Shown: positions 7,276 through 16,102, counted from the stretch's first letter. The stretch: 20,747 nt of DNA from Blautia sp. (GCA_030841965.1 JAUUSJ010000070.1:1-20747), one strand, 5' to 3'. Numbers and translations are program-made. The notes: a model not told the origin generated them from the sequence alone.

Positions 7276-7649
7276 TTTTATTACCTCCTTGCTTTATTAA
7301 AGATAGAATAGTATAGTCTGATATTTATTCTAGAATATTGTACCTGTCAGAAGCAGAAGTTTCATTATAGTATTATGCCATTTGTTTAAATATCTTCAAA
7401 CAGCGTGAGAATGTTATGTTTTTGTGGGTCTCAAGTTCAAAAATTCTCTTGCAAGCAAGCTTACATCGGATTTTAGACTTTTTGACCTTGGTATCATGTC
7501 ATGATACTTTAAGAAAATGATAGAAAAAATAAAAATAAGATAATACAAGGAGTTAAGAAATAAAAAGAAACTTTAATGAAAGGAAGCTGGTATAAAGGTA
7601 AAATAATCTCAACAAAAACAAATAAAGAAAAAGCAGGAGGAAGTTAGAA
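7276..7649. promoter_or_regulatory. Divergent control region between GH65 and ABC operon
   Basis: This 374-base gap drives both directions. On the left is a perfect 12-base palindrome TATTCTAGAATA (7326-7337), about 50 bases before the GH65 start. A possible leftward promoter is TTGAAG (7399-7394) with CATAAT (7377-7372) at 16 bases, which is weak. The rightward promoter and operator at 7482-7510 are listed separately. From about 7515 to 7640 the leader is A-rich, seems unstructured, and carries no convincing gene. Confidence 0.5.
7482..7510 (+). promoter_or_regulatory. Extended -10 promoter with perfect 17-bp operator-like dyad
   Basis: TTGACC (7482-7487), a 17-base spacer and TACTTT (7505-7510), preceded by TG at 7502-7503 as in extended -10 promoters. 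A perfect dyad GTATCATG-T-CATGATAC (7491-7507) fills the spacer and enters the -10. That placement is classic for a repressor. The YesN/AraC-type regulator encoded downstream would be expected to use direct repeats instead, so this dyad may belong to another regulator. Confidence 0.65.
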
Positions 7650-8888
7650 ATGCGAAAAAAAATGAAAACATTTATGTCATTAGGTCTTGCGGCAGTATTG
7701 AGTATGGGACTGCTCGCAGGTTGTGGAAACTCTGAAAATGCCAACTCAGGTGCAAAATCAGGAGATGGCACAGTACTTACCGTTGGTTTTTGGGGTTCGT
7801 CGGGAGAAGACAAAGCGGTAGAAGCGTCTTTGGAGGGCGTTGAGGATGCTGTCGAGGGGGTATCAGAAGTAAAGCTCGAGCAGTATTCTACAGTAAATGA
7901 TTTTTATGACAAACTTCCAGGGCAAATTGCCGCTGGAACAGCACCGGATATCATTATTGCGACAAATGAACAGCATCTGCAATTGATTGCTGACGGAGCT
8001 CTTGAAGCTTTGGATGAATATGATTTTGATTTATCAGGATACGCATCAAATGCAGTAGAGGCATGGCAGTATGAAGGAAAACTGTACGGAATTCCAATTA
8101 CAGCGGCACCGTCTACTTTTGCAATCAATGTAGATATGTGGAAAGAGGCAGGACTTGATGAATATCCGACAACATGGGAAGAAGTATATGAAGCAGCCAA
8201 GAAATTGACTAAGGATGGTGTCACAGGTCTTTGTATTGATATAGGAAATATTTATCATCCGACACAGTATATGAATTCCTTTGGAGGCGGATGGAAAGAC
8301 GGAACAGCGATTAACTCAAAGGAGAATATTGCAGGTTTGGAGTATATTTTCAAGATGTTTGACGAAGGTCTCGCAGTAAGTGCAAAAGATGTAGGTATGA
8401 CGTGGGATGGAGAGGTGTTCGCTGGTGAGAAATGTGCGATGTCAACAGGCGGTACATGGTATGTAAATACGATGAAAGAGTCAGCACCAGATGTGAATTA
8501 CACATTTGTTCCAATGCCAGGCGGTAACAAAAATGTAGGCTCAACATTGCATACATATGGAGTTGCTGTAGTAAGTGGTACAGAAGATAAAGAACTTGCA
8601 GCAAATGTTGCATACTATATGTCGAGACAGGAAGCACAGGAGGCACGTGCAGAGATGATTGGCGACCGCCCATCTATTGAAGCTGCCCTTCCAGCTTTCC
8701 GTGAGGTGAATCCACAGCTTAATGTAATTGATGAGTATATTGATACGGCTACAAGTTTTGGATATCCAGCAAATCAGGAATTCAAGACAGACTTTACAAC
8801 AGCACTTGAAAACCATATTTATAATGGCGATACGACTAGCGCAGCAGACATTTTAAATACACTCGCAAAAAATTATGGAATTCAGTAG
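7650..8888 (+). CDS. ABC sugar-binding lipoprotein (family 1 solute-binding protein)
   Basis: A 412-residue extracellular receptor that delivers an oligosaccharide to the two permeases encoded next. The N-terminus has a basic head, a hydrophobic stretch and the lipobox LLAGC, with Cys25 as the lipidated residue. The mature protein fits the MalE/SBP_bac_1 type, with WGSSGE near the N-terminus, KLYGIPITAAPSTFAIN in the hinge region, and WDGEVFAGEKCAMSTGGTWY late in the sequence. AGGAGG lies nine bases before the start; a second Met at codon 5 is a less well-spaced alternative. It is the first gene of the operon and is more abundantly expressed than the permeases in most such systems, which fits its strong promoter. 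A clear paralog lies at 14761. Confidence 0.93.
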   Translation: MRKKMKTFMSLGLAAVLSMGLLAGCGNSENANSGAKSGDGTVLTVGFWGSSGEDKAVEASLEGVEDAVEGVSEVKLEQYSTVNDFYDKLPGQIAAGTAPDIIIATNEQHLQLIADGALEALDEYDFDLSGYASNAVEAWQYEGKLYGIPITAAPSTFAINVDMWKEAGLDEYPTTWEEVYEAAKKLTKDGVTGLCIDIGNIYHPTQYMNSFGGGWKDGTAINSKENIAGLEYIFKMFDEGLAVSAKDVGMTWDGEVFAGEKCAMSTGGTWYVNTMKESAPDVNYTFVPMPGGNKNVGSTLHTYGVAVVSGTEDKELAANVAYYMSRQEAQEARAEMIGDRPSIEAALPAFREVNPQLNVIDEYIDTATSFGYPANQEFKTDFTTALENHIYNGDTTSAADILNTLAKNYGIQ

Positions 8889-8915
8889 TTGGTAATAAGG
8901 ATGAGGTGAGCAGCA

Positions 8916-9833
8916 ATGGAGAAAAAGATAAAAAGAAAGGAGACCGTTTCACTTGATGAAAAGCGGGCAGGTCTCCTCCTCATGCTCCCGGCAGCAGTAT
9001 GCTGGGTACTGTGGTTTTTGGTACCATTTCTACAGTCGATTTATCTGAGTTTTTTTGATTATTCCTATATTAAGCCAGATGAGAAGTTATTTATTGGACT
9101 CGGAAACTATATAGAGATGTTTCAAGACCCTAAGTTTTTATTGGCTTTAAAAAATACATTACTTTTTGTGGTTGTCACCGTACCAGTTATGACGGTGATA
9201 TCATTAGGGCTTGCAGCTATTTTGAATACGAAATTCAGAGGAAGAAGTATTTTTAGAACTATTTTCTTTATCCCGTATACGATAGCGGGAGTGGCAATTG
9301 CTACAATGTTTATGTATCTGTTTGTAAAAGGTGGATTTGTAGAAAAGTTCCTGACATTGTTCGGATTCCCAGATACAACATGGTATGCAGACGTGGACTT
9401 GGCTATGCCGTTTATCGGAATTATGTTTGTATGGCAGCTAGTTGGATTTTATATGATTTATTACCTTTCTGGTATGCAGACAATTTCTGAAAATGTATAT
9501 GAAGCTGCAAAGATTGATGGTGCAAATGGATGGCAAACGTTCCGCTATGTAACGCTTCCACTTTTAAAACCTACGACATACTTGGTTGTAGTTTACTCTA
9601 TTATTCAGGCTTTCCAGCTTTATGACCAGATTGCGGCGGTGACAAGTGCGAGCGGTGGTCTTGGGTCACCAGCAGGTGCAACGAATACGTTGCTGACTTA
9701 TTTTTATCTGAATAGTTTTAAATATTATAAAGTTGGATATGGATGTGCGATTGCCGTTGTTTTGTTTATCATTATATTGCTTGTATCATTAATTCAGAAA
9801 AAGTTAACGAATGCGGACGAAGCGGATGCATAG
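8916..9833 (+). CDS. ABC sugar transporter permease, MalF/UgpA type
   Basis: A 305-residue inner-membrane subunit with about six hydrophobic segments, the first at residues 18-46. The EAA loop that docks on the ATPase is at 196-219 (YEAAKIDGANGWQTF, ending LPLLKP). Ribosome binding site gaggtgag lies upstream, 27 bases after the binding-protein stop. It pairs with the next permease to form the channel. Confidence 0.94.
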   Translation: MEKKIKRKETVSLDEKRAGLLLMLPAAVCWVLWFLVPFLQSIYLSFFDYSYIKPDEKLFIGLGNYIEMFQDPKFLLALKNTLLFVVVTVPVMTVISLGLAAILNTKFRGRSIFRTIFFIPYTIAGVAIATMFMYLFVKGGFVEKFLTLFGFPDTTWYADVDLAMPFIGIMFVWQLVGFYMIYYLSGMQTISENVYEAAKIDGANGWQTFRYVTLPLLKPTTYLVVVYSIIQAFQLYDQIAAVTSASGGLGSPAGATNTLLTYFYLNSFKYYKVGYGCAIAVVLFIIILLVSLIQKKLTNADEADA

Positions 9834-9847
9834 GGAGGAGAGGTAAA

Positions 9848-10660
9848 ATGAAGAAAAAAATAACAAGAGTATTATTTTGGATTTTAATCCTTTTTTTAGC
9901 ATTAATTTTTCTTATACCTATGGTTTATGCAGTATATAATTCACTTCTTCCATTGGATAAGGTAAATAAATTGGTATCTCCAGCATACTTTACTTTACAA
10001 AATTATGTGGACCTTTTTACAGAATATCCGATTTTCACATGGTTTAAAAATACAGTAATTGTAGCTGGCCTGACACTTTTATTCCAACTTTTTACAGCGC
10101 TGACAGCGGGATATGCACTTGCAAAATTGCGCTTTCCAGGGAAAAAAATATCATTTATGATTGTGCTTATTACATTGATGATACCATTTCAAGTACTGTT
10201 GACACCACTTTATATTATGATTTCAAGGTTGGGATGGAATGATACATTAACAGGATTGATTGTTCCTTTTATGCTGAATATGCTATATGTATTTATGGCA
10301 AGACAGTATTACTTGACTATACCAAGTGAATTAGTCGAGGCAGCCAAAATAGATGGATTAGGATATCTGGGAAGTTTTGTAAAAATTATTTTGCCAATGT
10401 CAAAACCGATTATAGCGACCATTTCTATTTTCAATTTAGTACAGTCGTGGAATGCATATTTAGTACCATCTACTTTTGTCAGCAGTCAGGATAAATTTAC
10501 ACTTGTAGTAGGATTAAATACTTTGAAAGATACATATTTTAATAGACTAAACTTATCCATGGCAGGAGTCGTGGTAATATGTATCCCTATCCTTATCGTA
10601 TTTCTCTTACTGCAAAAACAGTTAGTACAAGGAATTGCGTCCGATGGTATTAAGGGCTAA
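9848..10660 (+). CDS. ABC sugar transporter permease, MalG/UgpE type
   Basis: A 270-residue inner-membrane subunit with about six hydrophobic segments. The EAA loop is at 163-186 (VEAAKIDGLGYLGSF, ending LPMSKP). I chose the ATG at 9848 because GGAGGAGAGG stands just before it and the following KKKITRVLFWILILF is a normal first membrane segment. The frame stays open upstream to 9743, but that part would overlap the previous gene and reads as non-native sequence. The gap to the preceding permease is 14 bases. No ATP-binding subunit follows, so a shared MsmX-like ATPase elsewhere is likely. Confidence 0.94.
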   Translation: MKKKITRVLFWILILFLALIFLIPMVYAVYNSLLPLDKVNKLVSPAYFTLQNYVDLFTEYPIFTWFKNTVIVAGLTLLFQLFTALTAGYALAKLRFPGKKISFMIVLITLMIPFQVLLTPLYIMISRLGWNDTLTGLIVPFMLNMLYVFMARQYYLTIPSELVEAAKIDGLGYLGSFVKIILPMSKPIIATISIFNLVQSWNAYLVPSTFVSSQDKFTLVVGLNTLKDTYFNRLNLSMAGVVVICIPILIVFLLLQKQLVQGIASDGIKG

Positions 10661-10672
10661 ATGGAGGAAAAA

Positions 10673-11335
10673 ATGAAAATTAAGGCAATTATATTTGACC
10701 TAGATGGTGTATTGACAGATACAGCAGAATATCATTATCTGGCTTGGAAAGCTTTGGCTGATAGATTGAACTTAAAATTTGACCGACAAGATAATGAGCG
10801 ACTCAAAGGCGTGAGCCGATTACAGTCATTGGAAATTATCCTTGAAATGAACGGGAAAGAACAGGAATTTTCTTTGGATGAGAAAGAAAAAATAGCAGAA
10901 GAAAAGAATAGAGAGTATGTGGCTTTGATTAGCCAAGTGACACCGAGAGATATTCTGCCAGGTATAGAAAAATTTCTCAAAGACGCCAAAGAAAAAAATC
11001 TTCTTCTAGCAGTGGCGTCAGCAAGTAAAAATGCACAGACGGTTCTAAATGGACTTAAGATTACAGAAAAGTTTGATTATATTGCAGATGCAAAAAAAAT
11101 AAAAAAAACAAAACCAGACCCAGAAGTGTTTTTGGACTGTGCCTCAAGTCTTGGTGTAAAACCGTGCGAATGTGTGGGTGTGGAGGATGCGCAGGCAGGA
11201 ATTGAGGCAATTAAGGCAGCTGGTATGTTTGCAGTAGGGATTCATGTAAATACAGATAAGATTAGACCAGATATGGAACTTATGTCCACGAAGGAACTGA
11301 ATATTGACCGGATTTTGACTGCGGCAGAAGAATAG
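10673..11335 (+). CDS. pgmB: Beta-phosphoglucomutase
   Basis: A 220-residue cytoplasmic HAD-family enzyme converting beta-D-glucose 1-phosphate to glucose 6-phosphate, the step after GH65 phosphorolysis. Motif I FDLDGVLTDTAEYH gives nucleophile D9 and acid/base D11. The cap has the beta-PGM signature RLKGVSRLQSL (43-53). Motif II is S116 in VASASKN, motif III K147 in KTKPDPEVF, and motif IV E171-D172 in GVEDAQAG. These match the Lactococcus enzyme in order and spacing. An ATG at 10661 is in frame, but the codons after it form the GGAGG site of the ATG at 10673, so I use the latter. It is last in the transporter operon, 12 bases after the permease stop. Confidence 0.95.
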   Translation: MKIKAIIFDLDGVLTDTAEYHYLAWKALADRLNLKFDRQDNERLKGVSRLQSLEIILEMNGKEQEFSLDEKEKIAEEKNREYVALISQVTPRDILPGIEKFLKDAKEKNLLLAVASASKNAQTVLNGLKITEKFDYIADAKKIKKTKPDPEVFLDCASSLGVKPCECVGVEDAQAGIEAIKAAGMFAVGIHVNTDKIRPDMELMSTKELNIDRILTAAEE

Positions 11336-11346
11336 AGAGAAATAGA

Positions 11347-11386
11347 AGTCGGGAAGTTTCAAGGAAGAGACTTCCCGACTGTTTAT
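11347..11386 (+). terminator. Hairpin terminator after pgmB
   Basis: A perfect 11-base stem, agtcgggaagt (11347-11357) with acttcccgact (11370-11380), and a 12-base loop. The following gtttatgctt is a poor T-run, so termination may be partial, letting some transcription continue into the kinase gene. Confidence 0.7.
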
Positions 11387-11433
11387 GCTTAAATAGTATT
11401 TGTAGGGTACTGGAAAAAATGTCAAAATTCGTG

Positions 11434-11439
11434 TATAAT
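11434..11439 (+). promoter_or_regulatory. Probable -10 of the kinase operon promoter
   Basis: TATAAT preceded directly by TG. At 17 bases upstream the -35 position reads TGGAAA, a poor match, so the promoter may be weak or need an activator. It stands 35 bases before the kinase start codon at 11475. Confidence 0.5.
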
Positions 11440-11474
11440 TATGAAAAATGATTATGAGGAAAGGGGGAGGAAAA

Positions 11475-13220
11475 ATGCGCCTAAAGACACGAATAAAGAT
11501 TATAACAGTTTCTCTAACTCTTCTGGTACTCTTATTGAATACCGTTATTATTCTTCCTTATATTTTCGGACAACTTAAGAATAATTCAGAGCAGTATATG
11601 GAGTCTATTAATATTCAAAAGCTTGCAACAGCCGAAAATCTGATGGATACCATTGTTACAATGACACAAAAACCGCTATTGGATACCGAGATACTGACAA
11701 TTCTAAGAGAAGATTATTCTGACTATCCAAAAGAGAGCAGAAAGTATGAAATGTATCAAGATATCGATATTATGAATGATAAGTTATATACAGAGATGTT
11801 TTATCAGAATGAATATGTGTATGCCGTGACTTTGATAACAGAAGATGGAGAGTCTGTATATTCTAAGCAGCGTTCGGGAAGAGGTGTTTTGAATATTAAT
11901 TTTAAAGAACTTGACTGGTATCGGCGCCTTCATGAAACAGATGGAAAAGATGCAGTGCTCTTTCCACTGATGAGGGAAGATTTGTACCGGGGAGAAGAAC
12001 CGATTATCGCTTGGGGAAAATTATTAATGGACCCACGGACGAATCAACCATTGGGGATAATCCGTATTGATATTGCGGTGAAAGATTTGGAGAATGTATG
12101 GGGAGCAAATGAATTTGGAGATGATGCAGAGATTCTCTTTCGGGATGAGGATGGAGAACTACTCTATACAACATTAGATAGTAAAAATTGGCAAGAAGAG
12201 TACGAGAAACTTTTGAAAAACAATATTGAAGTTAGAACATATTCGGATAAGTACGGATTTTCTGCGACAAGTCTTTTGCCTGAGAATATTGTCTACGAAA
12301 AAGCGTATATTACGATGTTGATTATTCTTGCAGTGGCTGTGATATGTATTTTGCTTGCCGTTTTTCTCTCGGAGTTTGTTGCTCGCATGATTGAAGAGCC
12401 GATTGGAAAACTTAATATTCTTCTGAAAGAAGTGAAGTCGGGAAATTTGCAGGTGCGCGCAAAGGTAACAGAAGCTCCTGGAGAATTTGAGGAAGTCTGT
12501 GGTTCATTTAATGATATGGTGGAAAATATGGAACGTCTAATTTATCAGGTACGTGTAGAGGAAAATGAGAAAGCAAAAGCACAGTATCAGGCTCTACAGG
12601 CACAGATATCACCTCATTTTATATTGAACACGATTAATACGATTAAATGGATGTCAATTATCCAGGGAAATAAATCGATAGAAAAAGCTCTCGATTCGTT
12701 TGCCCGTCTCTTGGAATTTGCCGCAAGGCGCAAGGAAGAACTTATTCCAATTCGGGAGGAGCTAAAGCAGATGGAGTATTATATTGACATTCTATCCCTC
12801 CGATACTACAATAAATTTAGTATAGAATTTGATGTGGAGGAGGAGGTTAAGAGATACGGAACGATTAAATTCCTCCTCCAGACCATTGTTGAAAACAGTG
12901 TATTTCATGGCTTTGGAACTCAGTCAGAATTGGGAAAGATACATGTTGGTATTCACAAAATAAATGGAGATATTTTATATGAAGTTGAGGATGACGGGAA
13001 AGGAATAGCACAGGAGAGGATTGAACAAATACTGAATCACTCTGAACCAGATAAGCGCGGAATGGTTAAAATAGGAATTTATAATATTAATCGGAGAATC
13101 AAACTGATTTTTGGCAAAGAATATGGGGTGTCGATCGAGAGTCAGGAAGGTAAATATACGATTGTCAGAGTGAAGATTCCAGCAAGGGAGGCAGAAGATG
13201 GCGACAGTAGTAGTTGTTGA
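11475..13220 (+). CDS. YesM-like sensor histidine kinase
   Basis: A 581-residue membrane sensor. TM1 is about residues 9-30, an extracellular Cache-like sensing domain covers 31-275, TM2 is about 276-300, and a HAMP segment follows to about 355. The transmitter is of the LytS/YesM type: YQALQAQISPHFILNTIN with phospho-accepting His381, N-box VENSVFHG with N474, and DDGKGI (506-511) with GIGIYNINRR (G2-like). The frame extends upstream to 11448, but GGGGGAGG sits four bases before the ATG at 11475 and none precedes the earlier one, so I use 11475. It overlaps the regulator gene by 23 bases, so the two are translationally linked. Sugar sensing is inferred from the locus. Confidence 0.93.
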   Translation: MRLKTRIKIITVSLTLLVLLLNTVIILPYIFGQLKNNSEQYMESINIQKLATAENLMDTIVTMTQKPLLDTEILTILREDYSDYPKESRKYEMYQDIDIMNDKLYTEMFYQNEYVYAVTLITEDGESVYSKQRSGRGVLNINFKELDWYRRLHETDGKDAVLFPLMREDLYRGEEPIIAWGKLLMDPRTNQPLGIIRIDIAVKDLENVWGANEFGDDAEILFRDEDGELLYTTLDSKNWQEEYEKLLKNNIEVRTYSDKYGFSATSLLPENIVYEKAYITMLIILAVAVICILLAVFLSEFVARMIEEPIGKLNILLKEVKSGNLQVRAKVTEAPGEFEEVCGSFNDMVENMERLIYQVRVEENEKAKAQYQALQAQISPHFILNTINTIKWMSIIQGNKSIEKALDSFARLLEFAARRKEELIPIREELKQMEYYIDILSLRYYNKFSIEFDVEEEVKRYGTIKFLLQTIVENSVFHGFGTQSELGKIHVGIHKINGDILYEVEDDGKGIAQERIEQILNHSEPDKRGMVKIGIYNINRRIKLIFGKEYGVSIESQEGKYTIVRVKIPAREAEDGDSSSC

Positions 13221-14745
13221 TGATGAATATTTTATGCGTATGGGAATAAAAACTATCGCAAACCAGAAAGAAAAAGGGCATATTGTGGTCGGAGAAGCTG
13301 AAAATGGGAATATGGCAGTAGAAAAGGTTCTTGAATTGAATCCTGACATTGTATTTCTTGATATTACTATGCCAGGAATGGACGGTCTGGAAGTACTGAA
13401 AACAGTAAGGGAAAAAGGATATAGCGGTTATATTGCTATGTTGACATGTCATGAGGATTTTCGCTTTGCCCAACAGTCTTTGCGTATGGGAGCAGATGAT
13501 TATATTTTGAAAAATGAACTTGCGGGCGAAGAAATGCTGAATTATCTGAATAAAGTGGAAGATAAAATAAATAAGAATCGTGGTAGAAGAAAATCAGATG
13601 AGGCAGAACAACGCGACGTTCAACATTTTTATAGAGAAAATTTTTTGAAAAATGTCCTTAAGATAGGAGGCTTTACAAAAGAGGAATTTATCAAAGGAAG
13701 TTCCAGATATGGGATACATATTAAAGCAAATGGGATTTATCTCATATTAGTCCATATTAATGATTGGGAAAAAGTAGCATCACGTTACAGAGAAAGTAAT
13801 CTGCAGGTATTATTTTCAACGATAGATAATATGATGCAGGAGATATTTCGCGGTTATCCAGAGATGGACAGTTTTTATACAGAGCCATACTTATATCATA
13901 TCATGTTTTCCGATTCGTCAGAACATAGTGCGCTTAAAGTGGAAGAAAATCTAAGAAAAATCATCAATAGTATGGAATATCATTTTGAAAGAGTACTTGA
14001 TATCGATATCTCTATTGCCGTGTATCGAAACACCTATCCTATAGAAAAGATGAATCAGGGGTATAAGATGGCATTGCGAGTTCTTGGACAAAAATTTTTC
14101 CATCCAGAGAGAAAATTATTCTGGCAGGGAGTACAGGAGACGGCAGATTTTTCTGATATGTCCAAGCTTGAAAAAGATTTAAAAGAAGCAGAAGAAAAGT
14201 CTTATAGGATATCAGAGACGATAGAAAAATTTCTTGATGAGACAAAAAATAGGATACTTGATGTGGATGAATTTATATCCTGTATCGAAAAAAGCATTCG
14301 TAGATTGGAGGAAAAATACGGAGTAAAATTTGAGGATAATCTGAGTCAGTCAAAAGACATAAAAAGTCTTATGAAAAGTTTGAAAATTTATGAACGGCTT
14401 CTGAAAAACTGCGTGGATAATAAAGCATACAGTTTTCTGATTAAGCAGGCAATGCAGATTATTGACCGCAGATTTACGGAGAAACTTACATTGGAAGATA
14501 TAGCGGAAGAATTGGGAATCAGCGCTGGATATTTCAGTCGGATATTTTCAGAGGAGACGGGAGAAACTTTTTCCAATTATTTAATTCGGAAACGAATTGA
14601 TTATGCAAAAGAATTGATTGAGAATACGAATGATAAGTTTTATGAGATTGCAGAAAAAAGTGGTTTTAATTCGGCGGTGCATTTCAATAATATGTTTAAG
14701 AAAATATGCGGAGTAACACCGAATCAATATAGAAAAGAAGTTTGA
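13198..14745 (+). CDS. YesN-like AraC-family response regulator
   Basis: A 515-residue cytoplasmic DNA-binding regulator, partner of the kinase. The receiver domain (1-120) has acidic pocket D8-D9, phospho-acceptor D55 in FLDITMPGMDG, T83 and K105. A poorly conserved helical linker (about 130-410) is usual for YesN proteins. The C-terminal double helix-turn-helix (about 421-515) reads LTLEDIAEELGISAGYFSRIF and then IAEKSGFNSAVHFNNMFKK, ending GVTPNQYRKEV. GGGAGG precedes the start inside the kinase gene. Likely targets are the divergent GH65/transporter region and its own operon; AraC-type regulators of this class usually activate from direct repeats near the -35. Confidence 0.93.
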   Translation: MATVVVVDDEYFMRMGIKTIANQKEKGHIVVGEAENGNMAVEKVLELNPDIVFLDITMPGMDGLEVLKTVREKGYSGYIAMLTCHEDFRFAQQSLRMGADDYILKNELAGEEMLNYLNKVEDKINKNRGRRKSDEAEQRDVQHFYRENFLKNVLKIGGFTKEEFIKGSSRYGIHIKANGIYLILVHINDWEKVASRYRESNLQVLFSTIDNMMQEIFRGYPEMDSFYTEPYLYHIMFSDSSEHSALKVEENLRKIINSMEYHFERVLDIDISIAVYRNTYPIEKMNQGYKMALRVLGQKFFHPERKLFWQGVQETADFSDMSKLEKDLKEAEEKSYRISETIEKFLDETKNRILDVDEFISCIEKSIRRLEEKYGVKFEDNLSQSKDIKSLMKSLKIYERLLKNCVDNKAYSFLIKQAMQIIDRRFTEKLTLEDIAEELGISAGYFSRIFSEETGETFSNYLIRKRIDYAKELIENTNDKFYEIAEKSGFNSAVHFNNMFKKICGVTPNQYRKEV

Positions 14746-14760
14746 CAAAAGGTGATAAAT

Positions 14761-15972
14761 ATGAGACGAAAGATACAGAAAAGAGGACGTCTTGTAGCAA
14801 TTCTGATTTTGACTCTGCTGGCAGGATGTGGAGTAAGTCAGGAGAAAAATCGAGACAAGATTGTTTCGACCAGAACGGCAGAGACGATGCTCCGAATTGG
14901 ATATTGGGGTTCATCAGGAGAAGAAAAATCATTAGAAGAGACGGTAAAAGGACTGGAAAAAGAAATAGACGGAATAGACGGTGTAGAACTAGAACAGTAT
15001 CCATCCACAGAAGAATTCTACTCAAAATTAGCATTGTCTGCCGCAGCAGGCTCTATGCCAGATGCCGCAATTGTCACAAATGAAGGTTTGGAAGAGAGAG
15101 TGGCTACAGGAATATTTGAACCTCTCGATGGCAAAATCAATCTCCAAGAATACGATACGGAACTAATTAATGAATGGACGGTAGATGGAAAACTTTATGG
15201 TATTCCCATTACAGCAGAACCCTCCTGCTTTATTATCAACACAGATATGTGGAAAGACGCTGGTCTAAAAGAATACCCAAGCACATGGGAAGAAGTATAT
15301 AACGCGGCCAAAATTCTCAAAGAAAAGGGATATACACCTTTATGTTTAAACCTTGAAAATCCATATCATATAACCCAGTATATGGTCTCTTTTGGAGGAG
15401 GCTGGAACGGAGGTATCGATTTGGACTCACCAGAAAACGAAACTGCCTTGAAGTATATGATTAAAATGTATGACGAAGGGTTAGCGGTAATTCCATTAGA
15501 AATGGGAAAATCATGGGATGGCGAAGTATTCTACAGCGAAGAATGTGCGATGTCAACAGGCGGTACATGGTATACGGGGGCAATTCGAGAAAACGAACCA
15601 GACCTTTCTTACGAAATGATTCCATTGCCTGGAAATGGCGAGAGCACCCTGCATTCTTATGGATATGTTGTAATGGCAGATGCGGAAAATAAGGATGTAG
15701 CGCTTAATGCGATACCATATTTAACAGGAGAAAACGCTCAGAGAATCCGAATGACATATGTAGGTGATATTCCAGTCATGCAGTCTTTGAAGAAAGAATA
15801 CTTTGAAAAATACCCAGAACTGGAATTCATGGAGACAAGTTTAAAATCTGCGAAAGGATTTGACTATCCTAAGGATGGCGATATCACCGCTCAAGTATTA
15901 GAACGGTTGAGACAGCGAGTGATGGATAGAGGGAGTAATCTCACTGTTCATGATATCTTAGATTGTAGATAA
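14761..15972 (+). CDS. Second ABC sugar-binding lipoprotein, linked to the two-component system
   Basis: A 403-residue lipoprotein with lipobox LLAGC (Cys23), paralogous to the binding protein at 7650 over its full length. Shared blocks include GYWGSSGEE, KLYGIPITAEPS, TWEEVYNAAK and ECAMSTGGTWY. Many lysine-rich stretches replace neutral ones. A GTG at 14752 is in frame, but it lies within the AGGTGA site serving the ATG at 14761, which I use. It follows the regulator stop by 15 bases, so it belongs to the kinase operon and has no permeases of its own. It may feed the shared transporter with a different affinity, or act as a sugar co-receptor for the kinase, as XylFII does for LytS/YesN in some clostridia. 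No ligand can be named. Confidence 0.93.
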   Translation: MRRKIQKRGRLVAILILTLLAGCGVSQEKNRDKIVSTRTAETMLRIGYWGSSGEEKSLEETVKGLEKEIDGIDGVELEQYPSTEEFYSKLALSAAAGSMPDAAIVTNEGLEERVATGIFEPLDGKINLQEYDTELINEWTVDGKLYGIPITAEPSCFIINTDMWKDAGLKEYPSTWEEVYNAAKILKEKGYTPLCLNLENPYHITQYMVSFGGGWNGGIDLDSPENETALKYMIKMYDEGLAVIPLEMGKSWDGEVFYSEECAMSTGGTWYTGAIRENEPDLSYEMIPLPGNGESTLHSYGYVVMADAENKDVALNAIPYLTGENAQRIRMTYVGDIPVMQSLKKEYFEKYPELEFMETSLKSAKGFDYPKDGDITAQVLERLRQRVMDRGSNLTVHDILDCR

Positions 15973-15977
15973 AGTAC

Positions 15978-16007
15978 TTGACGAGCAAAACCCCCAAATA
16001 GTATAAT
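15978..16007 (+). promoter_or_regulatory. Promoter of ddh
   Basis: TTGACG (15978-15983) and a perfect TATAAT (16002-16007) 18 bases apart, starting six bases after the previous stop codon. It gives a leader of about 120 bases. No terminator is visible between this promoter and the kinase operon, so read-through into ddh is possible. Confidence 0.75.
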
Positions 16008-16080
16008 AAAATACAAGAGTGCGATAAAACTCGGAAAATACAACAAACTATGCAATTGTCAAATTCATAGTACGAAGAGA

Positions 16081-16102
16081 AATCAGATGCTTCCATCTGA
16101 TT
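16081..16102 (+). promoter_or_regulatory. Leader hairpin upstream of ddh
   Basis: aatcagatg (16081-16089) and catctgatt (16094-16102) form a perfect 9-bp stem with a CTTC loop, 18 bases before the GGAGGAAG site. There is no T-run, so it is not a terminator. It may protect the transcript end or affect translation. I see no lysine riboswitch features in this short leader. Confidence 0.5.

Noticed and set aside
7576..7647. Small frame of 23 codons (MKGSWYKGK...) ending two bases before the first binding-protein start
   Set aside because: No ribosome binding site at a usable distance, and the A-rich leader yields such frames by chance. Its end overlaps the AGGAGG of the real gene, so translational coupling is possible but unsupported.
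9743..9847. Upstream extension of the second permease
   Set aside because: It overlaps the first permease gene out of frame, and the ATG at 9848 has a strong ribosome binding site and a normal membrane start.
14742..15083. 113-codon forward frame over the start of the second binding protein
   Set aside because: An out-of-frame shadow of a clear lipoprotein gene, without its own ribosome binding site or a recognisable product.
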